Below are positions 18,297 to 25,808 of a DNA stretch of 43,330 nucleotides, one piece after another; positions within the stretch are counted from its first letter, which is position 1, and the number at the start of each line of letters is the position of its first letter. A program made the translations under genes and the position numbers. Under the pieces are notes generated by a model. That model saw only the letters and a list, made by a program, of their open reading frames with translations, ran no database searches and had not been told where the DNA came from. The stretch is from Planctomycetia bacterium (GTDB lineage: Bacteria > Planctomycetota > UBA1135 > GCA-002686595), in assembly GCA_005799545.1 (NCBI GenBank), contig SYGM01000058.1, forward strand, positions 1 through 43,330, given 5' to 3'.

Positions 18297-19790
18297 TCAG
18301 TACGCACCCGTTCCCTTGACCACCGCAAAGCCCGTCAGCGCGATGATCACCAGATCCAGCAGGAAGGACTGGTGTTCGATGTAGTACAGGTCGTAGTCGA
18401 GATTGTCGTGGATCGCTTCCTGTCGCGCGTAGGAGATCTGCCAAAGGCCCGTGATGCCGGGCTTGGCGCGCAGGCGCTCGGCCTGCAGCGGCGTGTACTG
18501 ATCGACGATGAAGCGCATCTCCGGGCGCGGCCCGACGACGCTCATGTCACCCTTGAGCACGTTGAGGAACTGCGGCAGCTCGTCGAGCGAGAAGCGGCGC
18601 AGCCATTTGCCGATGCCCGTGAGGCGCGGATCCTGCCGTGAGCGCGGCGTCGGCGCATCCCCGGACATGTGCACGTGCATGGTCCGGAACTTGTACATGT
18701 TGAACGGCTTGCCGTCCTTGCCGATGCGCGACTGCACGAAGAAGATCGGACCCGGCGACTGCTGGCGGATCAGCACCGCGGCGATGATCCACAGCGGCAG
18801 CGTCAGCAGAATCGCGAAGAGCGAGAAGCTGATGTCGAGCAGGCGCTTGAGGATCTGCGAAACCAGACCGGGCGCAGCGTATGCGCGCGTGATCAGCGGG
18901 ATGGAATCGAGGCTCTCGATGCGCACCTTGAAGCTCAGGAGGTGGTGGAAGCGCGGCACAACGCGCGCCTGCACGCCCAGTCGCTCCAGATGGGCCAGGA
19001 TCTCGAGCACGCGCTCCTCGCGCTCCTCGGGCAGCGCCACGAAGACCTCCGAGATCTTGAGGTTGGGGATCAGGTTTTCGAGATCGGCGCCGGTGCCGAG
19101 CACCCGCGCGCGGCCGATGCTCGCTCCCGCGCGGGCTGGATCGTCGTCGACGAAGCCGGTCAGGTTGAGGCCCAGCGTCGGCACCTGCGCGAACTTGCGC
19201 TGCAGCCGCTGGCCCATCTCACCCGCGCCGTAAATCAGGACGTTGCGGTTGCCGATGCCGCGGCGATGCAGCAGCTGAATCACCTTGAACGAGGCGAAGC
19301 GGCTGGCCGTCATCAGGATCAGGATCCAGCCGAAGGTGACGAGCAGGGTGACACGCGAGAGCGTCGCCACGTTGAGATTGAGCTGAATCCACTCGTGCAG
19401 CGGCACGATCAGGCCGTAGATCCAGCCCTCCCCGTCCTGCGTGGTGCCGCGCAGATAGATCAGCAGACTCAGCAGCACGAGGAAAGCCACCACCGTGCTC
19501 TTCAGGATGCCCTTGAACTCCTGCATGTTGAGCAAGCTCTTCGTCGGGCTGTAGAGCCCGAAGGCGTGGAAGCACACCAGGCAGACCGCGGCGATCAGCG
19601 CCGAGAGCTCGCGATAGACGCCGACCGCCTGCTCGCGGTACGGGCCGGCTTCCTCGACCCCGCCGACCTCCGCGCCCAGCAGGTAACCCAGATAGCAGGC
19701 CAACAGCACCATCAAGAGGTCCACCAGCACCTGCGCCGAGAGGATGACCGGCTCGAAGTGCCGGCGCAGCAGTGTGCCGCCGAGGCTCAT
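18297..19790 (-). CDS. Polyprenyl-phosphate sugar-1-phosphate transferase (priming glycosyltransferase)
   Basis: 497 aa. About four to five N-terminal membrane segments (residues 12-40, 62-82, 95-113, 140-160) precede a Rossmann-like CoA-binding-type domain with YGAGEMG (187-193). A further hydrophobic segment (320-341) begins the bacterial sugar transferase domain: QQSPGPIFFVQSRIGKDG, MYKFRTM, SLDELPQ (D403, E404, the conserved acid pair), GPRPE, and KPGITGLWQIS. This is the layout of WcaJ/ExoY/EPS-type enzymes that load a hexose-1-phosphate (Glc or Gal) on undecaprenyl phosphate at the inner membrane, the first committed step of EPS assembly. It heads the 11-gene minus-strand run. The 93 bases upstream (19791-19883) could hold a promoter, but I see no clear -35/-10. 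Confidence 0.93.
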   Translation of the reverse strand: MSLGGTLLRRHFEPVILSAQVLVDLLMVLLACYLGYLLGAEVGGVEEAGPYREQAVGVYRELSALIAAVCLVCFHAFGLYSPTKSLLNMQEFKGILKSTVVAFLVLLSLLIYLRGTTQDGEGWIYGLIVPLHEWIQLNLNVATLSRVTLLVTFGWILILMTASRFASFKVIQLLHRRGIGNRNVLIYGAGEMGQRLQRKFAQVPTLGLNLTGFVDDDPARAGASIGRARVLGTGADLENLIPNLKISEVFVALPEEREERVLEILAHLERLGVQARVVPRFHHLLSFKVRIESLDSIPLITRAYAAPGLVSQILKRLLDISFSLFAILLTLPLWIIAAVLIRQQSPGPIFFVQSRIGKDGKPFNMYKFRTMHVHMSGDAPTPRSRQDPRLTGIGKWLRRFSLDELPQFLNVLKGDMSVVGPRPEMRFIVDQYTPLQAERLRAKPGITGLWQISYARQEAIHDNLDYDLYYIEHQSFLLDLVIIALTGFAVVKGTGAY

Positions 19791-19883
19791 GCCAAGCCCA
19801 TCCCCGAACGCGCGCGCGCGGCGCGGGTCCGTGACAAGGATCGGATCTGGGCTGCTTTGAACGGGGCGTCCAAGCGGGTGGGT

Positions 19884-20561
19884 CTAAGGATACGGGGCGG
19901 GTGGCTCGCGCTCCAGTTCGCGGAGCAGAGCGGGGATGCTATCGGCCGCCCGGGGGCCCTGACTGGGCAGGTGCAGGTGGAAACTGGCTCCACCCCACGG
20001 CGTGGCGGCATCCGTGACCGCCCGCAGGGCCGCCCACGGAACGCCCGCGGCCTGGGCTACGGCGCCCACGGCCGCGGTTTCCATCTCGGCGACGCAGGGG
20101 CCGGCGAAGGCGCGCGCGAGGCGCAAGCGGCGCAGCAGCGAGAGCACCGGCCGGTCGGCGGTCAGAAACCAGCCCTCGCTGCCCGGCAGCACGCGCTGCC
20201 AGGCGGCGCGCAGCCGCGGGTCCGAAGAAACTTCCCGGCCCTCGCGCGGGCCCAGATCGGTCTGGTGCGCGCGGGTGCAGTGCACCAGCGCGCCGACTTT
20301 CAGCGAGCGCACCAGCCCGCCGCAGGTCCCCACGACGAGCAGCCCGCGCGTCGCTCCCTCGGTGATCAGCAAGCTGGCGGCGCGGGCCGCCAGCACCTTG
20401 CCGACACCGCTGACGCAACCCAGCACCGGCACTCCGCCGATCATGAGTTCGCGGATCTCCAGGCCGGCCCGCGTGCGCCGCCTCTGCTCGTGCTCCCCCA
20501 GCGAACCGAACTCCTGAGGGAGAGCGCAAAGGACGCCCCAGGCTGAAGTTCCGCGGTTCAT
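19884..20561 (-). CDS. MTA/SAH-nucleosidase-like phosphorylase-family protein
   Basis: 225 aa from ATG 20561. The N-terminus WGVLCALPQEFGSL matches the first strand of the PNP/MTAN fold. VSGVGKVLAARAA, VVGTCGGL and VAEMETAAVGAVAQAAGV (substrate-binding M-E region) followed by AVTDAA (catalytic-Asp position) are the family landmarks. It could cleave methylthioadenosine or S-adenosylhomocysteine, or act on another nucleoside such as futalosine or adenosylhopane; sequence alone does not decide. It diverges from the SDR gene at 20642 across 80 bases and lies 93 bases upstream of the priming transferase on the same strand, so co-transcription with the operon is possible. Confidence 0.82.
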   Translation of the reverse strand: MNRGTSAWGVLCALPQEFGSLGEHEQRRRTRAGLEIRELMIGGVPVLGCVSGVGKVLAARAASLLITEGATRGLLVVGTCGGLVRSLKVGALVHCTRAHQTDLGPREGREVSSDPRLRAAWQRVLPGSEGWFLTADRPVLSLLRRLRLARAFAGPCVAEMETAAVGAVAQAAGVPWAALRAVTDAATPWGGASFHLHLPSQGPRAADSIPALLRELEREPPAPYP

Positions 20562-20641
20562 GGACGAATAAGAGCCTCGCCCATGAAAGGACGCTTGGCA
20601 ACAGGGCACTTCCCCGAGCTATCCTTCCGCACCCCCACAAG

Positions 20642-21574
20642 ATGAAGATCGCGATCACAGGCGCCACCGGTTTCATTGGCCAGTACATGGCACGCGGCAT
20701 GGCCGAGATGGGCCATGACCTGCGCCTGCTCGTCCGTCCCGGCCGCGAGAGCGCCCTCCCGCAGATCCCCGGCGGCCGGCCGGTGGAACTGCACCATGGG
20801 GACCTCCTCAACAAGGAGACCCTGCGCGGGTTCCTCTCCGGAGTGGACATCCTGCTGCACCTCGCCAGCGCGCACGACCACTTCACCGAAGAGCAGATGC
20901 GCGCGGTCAACATCGGAGGCACCGAGGCGCTGCTGCAGGATGCCAAGGAAAACGCGGCCCGCAACTTCCAGATCTGGGTGGTGTCCTCGGCCGTGATCGG
21001 AGCGCCGGTCTACAGCTACTACCGCGACTCCAAGCGCGTTCAGGAGAAGATCATCCGCGGCTCAGGGCTTGCCTGGGCGAGCTTCCGCCCCACGCTGGTC
21101 TACGGAGTCGGCGACTACCGCCACACGGCCCCCCTGCTGCGCCGCTGCGCGAAGCGCTCTGGTTCGATCTGGGTGCCCCACGACGGCAAGAGCAAGATCA
21201 ATCCCGTGCACGTCGAGGACGTGGTCGACGCGGTCAAGCGCTTCTTCAACTTCGATCGCGGCGTCGACTGCGTCTACGAGCTCGCCGGTCCGGCCGGCAT
21301 TCCCTACAACGAGTTCCTCGATCTCACGATCGCTGCCGCAGGGGGCTCGATCCGTCGCCGCAACATCCCGAAGAAGTGGGCCGATCGCTTCATCTTCCTC
21401 AAGGGTCTGTTCATGGACACGACGAACGACCGGCGCGCCTCGGCGTACTTCAACCTGCATCACGAGCACGACATCACCAACGCCACCTACGAGCTGGGCT
21501 GGAAGCCGCGCACGTACGCCGAGGGCATCCGCGAGGTGGCGCAGGGCGATTGGTGGAAGGACGAGACCAAGTGA
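20642..21574 (+). CDS. NAD(P)-binding SDR (extended, epimerase/NDUFA9-like)
   Basis: 310 aa. TGATGFIG at residues 6-13 is the dinucleotide loop. LLVRPGRES suggests NADP preference because basic residues follow the second strand. The catalytic pair appears as YRDSK, with VSSAVIG supplying the Ser. PVHVEDVVDAV is the usual extended-SDR C-terminal strand. It resembles the group of atypical SDRs that act on nucleotide sugars, sterol-like or quinone-related substrates. Its TGA is 19 bases upstream of the lipoprotein-like protease start, so the two are probably co-transcribed. Substrate unknown. Confidence 0.85.
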   Translation: MKIAITGATGFIGQYMARGMAEMGHDLRLLVRPGRESALPQIPGGRPVELHHGDLLNKETLRGFLSGVDILLHLASAHDHFTEEQMRAVNIGGTEALLQDAKENAARNFQIWVVSSAVIGAPVYSYYRDSKRVQEKIIRGSGLAWASFRPTLVYGVGDYRHTAPLLRRCAKRSGSIWVPHDGKSKINPVHVEDVVDAVKRFFNFDRGVDCVYELAGPAGIPYNEFLDLTIAAAGGSIRRRNIPKKWADRFIFLKGLFMDTTNDRRASAYFNLHHEHDITNATYELGWKPRTYAEGIREVAQGDWWKDETK

Positions 21575-21593
21575 GCGGGGCGGGAGCGGGCTG

Positions 21594-23030
21594 ATGCGGC
21601 GCGCTTTCGCATTGTCTGCGCTGCTCCTGTCGGCCGCCTGCGAGACGCAGCGTGACGCACCGACGCTGCCCGCGCTCACGGCCGACTCGAGTGTCCGCGC
21701 CGCGCTGCGAGCGGAAGGTGATTGGACCGCGCGCTGGCGCGTGAACATCCCGGAGAGCTGGATTGCAGTGCACGCGCATCTGCGGGGGCAGGATCTGCCG
21801 ATCGCGCTGAGCTGGATCCCCCCCGGTGACCGGGAGCCGGCGGGTGAGAGCTTCGCGGAAGGAGGGAAGGGTCTGCTCGCACTCGATCGCTTCTCGATGC
21901 CCGCCATCCAGAGCGGTGCATGGACGCTGCTCGTGCGCTACGAGGGCCCGCTGCCGCCGCAGACAGGCTCGCGCATGCTGGCGGAATTGCCGCTCGAACT
22001 CACGCTGGAGCCTTTCGCCCTCGGAGCGGAGCGCGAGCTGGAGCCGGGCAGGCCGGTGCGCATTGAGCTTGGGGAGAGCGACTGCGGCACGCACGGCTTG
22101 CGGTTCACGGTTCCCAAGGGCATCACGCTCGCGCGCATTGATGTCTTTGATTCCCTGACCGACTGGAGCCTCTACGCGCGCCACGGGGCCAGTGTCGGAA
22201 AACTCGACTCGCGCCTGTCCACGCGCGCCACTCCCCTGGGAGCCGAGACTCTGATCCTCGGCGATGACGAGCCGCTGCCGGAAGGACCATGGTTCCTCGA
22301 CTGCGTCGATGCGGACCTTTCCGGCGATGGCAGCGGCTTCTCGATCCTGCTGAGCTTCGACGAGCGACCGCCGCAGCAGCTCGCGCAGCCCTTGCCGGAT
22401 CTCGAACGCCCCCATGATCCCTTCCAGGCAGCGATCGCCAGCGTCGTCGAGGTCGCCACCGAGGACTCGGTGGGCAGCGGAACGCTGGTCAGTCCGCAGG
22501 GCTGGGTGCTGACCAACGCACATGTCGTGGGCAGTGCCGGAGAAGCGGTGATCTCGGTCACGCTCGATCCCGCGCTGCCGCCCTTCGAGAGCTACCGAGC
22601 GCGCGTGGAATGGCGCGCCGAGGAGCTCGATCTGGCCCTGCTGAGAATCCACTCTGGCTACTATGGGCAGCCGCTGCCTGCGGACTACCGCTTCCCGTCC
22701 GCCACGCTCGGCGATCCCGAACAGGTTCTGGAGGGCGACGCGCTATGGATGGTCGGCTACCCCCGCACCGGCGGCAGCCAGAATCGCGTTCCACGGCACC
22801 TGACGCACGGCGTGCTGAGCGGTCTGGAGGCCTATGCGGGTCTGGTGCGGATGAAGTCCGATGCCGCCATCTACCTTGGCAACTCGGGCGGGGCGATCTT
22901 CGACGAGGAGGCCCGGCTGGTGGCCGTACCGACCTCCATGGTCGAGTTCTCCAGCGGCCAGACAGCGTTCCTGCACCCTTGGACCTGGATCCCCGAGGAA
23001 TGGCAGACCAAGGTCGGCCTGCGACGCTGA
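21594..23030 (+). CDS. Lipoprotein-like trypsin-type serine protease with PPC-like domain
   Basis: 478 aa. The N-terminus MRRAFALSALLLSAACETQ looks like a lipoprotein signal with Cys16 as anchor, although Ser at -3 is unusual for a lipobox. Residues ~140-255 resemble a pre-peptidase C-terminal (PPC) beta-domain. The S1 protease domain covers ~275-478, with the catalytic triad in VLTNAHVVG (H310), EELDLALLRI (D346) and YLGNSGGAIFD (S431). No PDZ domain follows, so it is not a full DegP/HtrA. It probably acts in the periplasm or on the outer surface. It stands immediately before the first secreted-protein module and could process those proteins; that link is positional only. Confidence 0.88.
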   Translation: MRRAFALSALLLSAACETQRDAPTLPALTADSSVRAALRAEGDWTARWRVNIPESWIAVHAHLRGQDLPIALSWIPPGDREPAGESFAEGGKGLLALDRFSMPAIQSGAWTLLVRYEGPLPPQTGSRMLAELPLELTLEPFALGAERELEPGRPVRIELGESDCGTHGLRFTVPKGITLARIDVFDSLTDWSLYARHGASVGKLDSRLSTRATPLGAETLILGDDEPLPEGPWFLDCVDADLSGDGSGFSILLSFDERPPQQLAQPLPDLERPHDPFQAAIASVVEVATEDSVGSGTLVSPQGWVLTNAHVVGSAGEAVISVTLDPALPPFESYRARVEWRAEELDLALLRIHSGYYGQPLPADYRFPSATLGDPEQVLEGDALWMVGYPRTGGSQNRVPRHLTHGVLSGLEAYAGLVRMKSDAAIYLGNSGGAIFDEEARLVAVPTSMVEFSSGQTAFLHPWTWIPEEWQTKVGLRR

Positions 23031-23036
23031 AAAACA

Positions 23037-23061
23037 GTCACTGGCCCCTCCCGGGAGTGAC
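23037..23061 (+). terminator. Possible hairpin terminator after the protease gene
   Basis: GTCACT (23037-23042) pairs with AGTGAC (23056-23061) around a loop containing the palindrome CCCGGG. It starts 6 bases after the protease stop and ends 61 bases before the next start. There is no T-run after it, so the call is weak. Confidence 0.4.
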
Positions 23062-23122
23062 TCGGGACGCTTATTCTGTGCACAGGACCAATCGGGGTGG
23101 GACTGCTAGGAGGAAGCAGACC

Positions 23123-24712
23123 GTGATCAACCGCATGCAGTGGCTGAGCTTGTGCGTCGGCCTTGCGCTGAGTGCGCCCGCGATCGAGGCTCAGGCACCC
23201 GTTGTGGCGCCTTCCGGCCTGATCTGGACGCATGCCAGCGGCGTCGAGTCATGGGTGGGCAAGACCGTCGCGCTCTCCGACCGCGGCTCCCAGCTGGCGA
23301 CAGCCTTCGGCCCCTTCTCGGATCATGTACGCGTGTTCTCGGGCTGCGACACCAACCCGCCGACCCCGCTGTTCCAGTCGACTTCCTCCGAGCCGACCTT
23401 CCACCACGGTGTCAGCGGCGCCCACACCACGGATCTCGTCGCGGCGGTCTACGACACCTACGCCGATGCCACTCTGCAGACGCGCAAGGTCTGGCTGCGC
23501 CGCATCCGCACCGGCGATCCGGCCAACAACTGGACGTATCCGTGGCCCACGCTGACCAACGGCCATGACAGCCTCGCCGTGCGCGTGCCGCGCGACGGCT
23601 CGCGCATCGTGGCCGCCGTCCACAACAGCAACACGAACAAGGCGGACATCAAGGTGTTCTCGCCCTTGTCGGCCGTGCCGCTGATGAGCCTGTCTGCCAA
23701 CCTCAACCTCGCCTTCCGGAGCATGGATCTGTCGGCCGACGGCTCGCGCCTGCTGATCAGCTCCTCGCTGGTGATGCAGGTCATCAATCTCAACACCGGG
23801 CTGGTGGAGCACACCGAGTTCCTGTTCGAGCCGCTCTACGCGGGGCTGGCGATCAGCGGCGACGGCAGCCGCTTTTGCTACGGAACGAGCGGCTACGCGC
23901 GCTTTTTCAAGCGCAACAGCAACGGGCAGTATGCGCTGGAGTTTTCGATTTCCGCACCCGCGGGAGCGTGGGCCTGCGATCGGCTGGATCTCTCGGACGA
24001 CGGAACCGGCGCCGCGCTGCTGTTCAACAACACCAACGGATTCCACGACGTGCTCGTCAACGGCGTTGACTGCATCAGCCGCACGATCAGCATGAGCGAG
24101 CTGGTGCACGGCACCGGCTCGCTCCAGAACGCGGCGGCGGATATCTCGATCAGCGCCGACGGGTTGCGTTTCGTCGCAGGTCTGTGGGGAGACGAGTCGG
24201 GCGGCACGGAGGAAGTACGTGTGTACGCGCGCACGCAGAATTCCCCGCTCTGGGTACAGGATCTGCCCGGCAGCGTGACCGATGCGGAGATCAGCGCAGA
24301 CGGCAAGCGCGTGGCGATCGCCAGCAAGGCCGTGCACGCCAACCAGTCAGGCGGAGGCGGCCGCATCGAGTTGTTCCGCGTCGTCGACGAGGACCTGCTC
24401 GTGATCGGACGCCCCATCGCGGGCACGACGATCGAGGTTCGCACGCAGGGCAATCACGGACAGCCGGCGGTGCTGCTGAAAGCGCCGCTGCCGGCGGCCA
24501 ACCCGACCTTCTTCCCGACGCTGGGCACGCTCTACATCGATCGCGCCACGCTGAGCTACCTGCCGATGGGAAGCTTCGACAGCCAGGGTCAGGCCGTGCG
24601 CCAGCTCGCGCTGCCGGCCTCGCCCGGCGCCGGGGTTTTCCTGCAGGGATTCGCGACTCAGCCGCGCACGCTGGGCAACAGCTGGCTGGGTGTGACGATC
24701 GCCGCCCCTTGA
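23123..24712 (+). CDS. Secreted propeller-like protein, family P (module A)
   Basis: 529 aa from GTG 23123, chosen because AGGAGG (23108-23113) stands 9 bases upstream; an ATG at 23135 is less well placed. A Sec signal (WLSLCVGLALSAPAIEAQA) precedes a chain of about six short repeats of the type LSADGSRL, ISGDGSRFC, LSDDGTG, ISADGLRF and ISADGKRVAIAS, which resemble WD40/PD40-type propeller blades. The last ~105 residues (425-529) form a separate beta-rich domain shared with the two paralogues at 32477 and 36254. Strongly conserved with module B: RVFSG-x-D-x-NPPTPL, DTYAD-x-TL-x-TR, and KAVHANQSG. It converges on the minus-strand genes across a hairpin terminator. Function unknown. Confidence 0.85.
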   Translation: MINRMQWLSLCVGLALSAPAIEAQAPVVAPSGLIWTHASGVESWVGKTVALSDRGSQLATAFGPFSDHVRVFSGCDTNPPTPLFQSTSSEPTFHHGVSGAHTTDLVAAVYDTYADATLQTRKVWLRRIRTGDPANNWTYPWPTLTNGHDSLAVRVPRDGSRIVAAVHNSNTNKADIKVFSPLSAVPLMSLSANLNLAFRSMDLSADGSRLLISSSLVMQVINLNTGLVEHTEFLFEPLYAGLAISGDGSRFCYGTSGYARFFKRNSNGQYALEFSISAPAGAWACDRLDLSDDGTGAALLFNNTNGFHDVLVNGVDCISRTISMSELVHGTGSLQNAAADISISADGLRFVAGLWGDESGGTEEVRVYARTQNSPLWVQDLPGSVTDAEISADGKRVAIASKAVHANQSGGGGRIELFRVVDEDLLVIGRPIAGTTIEVRTQGNHGQPAVLLKAPLPAANPTFFPTLGTLYIDRATLSYLPMGSFDSQGQAVRQLALPASPGAGVFLQGFATQPRTLGNSWLGVTIAAP

Positions 24713-24729
24713 GACCGTGAAAGACAAAT

Positions 24730-24759
24730 GGGCCCGCGGGAACAAGTTCCCACAGGCCC
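24730..24759. terminator. Bidirectional hairpin between converging genes (module A)
   Basis: GGGCC (24730-24734) and GGGAAC (24738-24743) pair with GTTCCC (24746-24751) and GGCCC (24755-24759), with a 2-base apical loop and a small internal bulge. It lies 17 bases after the propeller gene stop and 30 bases from the stop of the opposing short gene. Confidence 0.7.
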
Positions 24760-24789
24760 TGCTGACCTCCCCTGGTCGCGGTTCTCGTG

Positions 24790-25770
24790 TCAGTTCTGGT
24801 CGCCGAAGATGCTCTGCGGCACCAGATCGCCGTTGAGCTGAGTGCCCTGGAAGAAGGGCATTTCGGCACCCTGCTGATTCTCGTTGCCGGCGTTCTCCAC
24901 GAGCACGGCCAGGAAGGCCGGGTCGGGGATCGTCGCCAGAGTGCTCGAGGCACTGTTGCCGTTGATCGTGAACCAGCCGGACTCGCGCGCCGTGGCACCG
25001 ATGATCTCGGCTGCGGCGTGGTTCGTTCCATCGCGGAGGAAGCTGTTGTCAAACATCGCGCTGATGGAGCTCAGCGGAGCACGCTGCCAGCAGCGGAACG
25101 CGTACTGGCCGCTGAAGACCTCCTCGTTGTCGTTGAACATGAGGAAGTCGAGCATAGTGGTGAACTGTGAGCCGCCCGAGAGGCCGATCAGCACCAGGTC
25201 GCTGCGGTAGTTCGCATCCTGCCCCATGAAACGCGGAACGAGAATACGTGCGGGTGCCCCTTCATACTCCAGACCATTGAGGTCCCGGAGGCCGTCACCA
25301 TCGACGTCCGTGGCGAGACCCTGTGCGGGAATCGCGCGCAGATTCAGCGGACTGACCGAGTGCTGCAGAGCCATGCTCGAGTTGATCTGCAGAGCGTCCC
25401 CCACGAGGTAGTCAAAGGCGATCGCCTGCGTGGCCGCGTTGACCGCATACACATAGACGAAGCCGCGCGAGAAGGGACCGGGATTGTGGGCGCCCGTCAG
25501 CACGGTGAGCGTGTCCCCCGGCGTCAGGACCTCCACGCGGTCCGCCTCCGTGCACAGCGTCGAGCCGGGCACGCCGCTGACGTACTTGAAGTGCACGCGG
25601 ATCGTGCCTGTGCCTGCGTCGCGGTTGGTGTTGGTAACGGTCAGCAGCGTGTTCTGCCCGCTGGAGTGGTCAAACTCCGGGAACAGCAGCAGGCTGGCGG
25701 GATTGAGTCCGTCCGCGGTCGCAAGACCGCCGAGGAACAGGCTGGAGAGCAGCGGGAGGCTGATTTTCAT
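24790..25770 (-). CDS. Secreted short SLLLFPEFD-domain protein (module A)
   Basis: 326 aa from ATG 25770 (MKISLPLLSSLFLGGLATADG); ATG 25782 would add four residues. The signal peptide is followed almost directly by the shared domain: SLLLFPEFDHSSGQNTLLTV (26-45), LTPGDTLTVLTG, DVDGDGLRDLNG (155-166, acidic and possibly Ca-binding), ILVPRFMGQD, LIGLSGGSQFTT, FNDNEEVFSG, GDLVPQSIFGD. The protein ends GDQN. I do not know a described family with these features. It lies 26-38 bases after the 2120-aa gene on the same strand, so the pair is probably one operon. It contains few Cys compared with the long form. Confidence 0.85.
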   Translation of the reverse strand: MKISLPLLSSLFLGGLATADGLNPASLLLFPEFDHSSGQNTLLTVTNTNRDAGTGTIRVHFKYVSGVPGSTLCTEADRVEVLTPGDTLTVLTGAHNPGPFSRGFVYVYAVNAATQAIAFDYLVGDALQINSSMALQHSVSPLNLRAIPAQGLATDVDGDGLRDLNGLEYEGAPARILVPRFMGQDANYRSDLVLIGLSGGSQFTTMLDFLMFNDNEEVFSGQYAFRCWQRAPLSSISAMFDNSFLRDGTNHAAAEIIGATARESGWFTINGNSASSTLATIPDPAFLAVLVENAGNENQQGAEMPFFQGTQLNGDLVPQSIFGDQN

Positions 25771-25808
25771 GGCGAAATCCATCTGTTGATTGGAGCGGGT
25801 GGCGGAGC

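Noticed and set aside
19884-21574. Nucleosidase and SDR pair considered as hopanoid genes hpnG/hpnA
   Set aside because: The general folds fit, but no squalene-hopene genes are present and the SDR lacks features I associate with HpnA.
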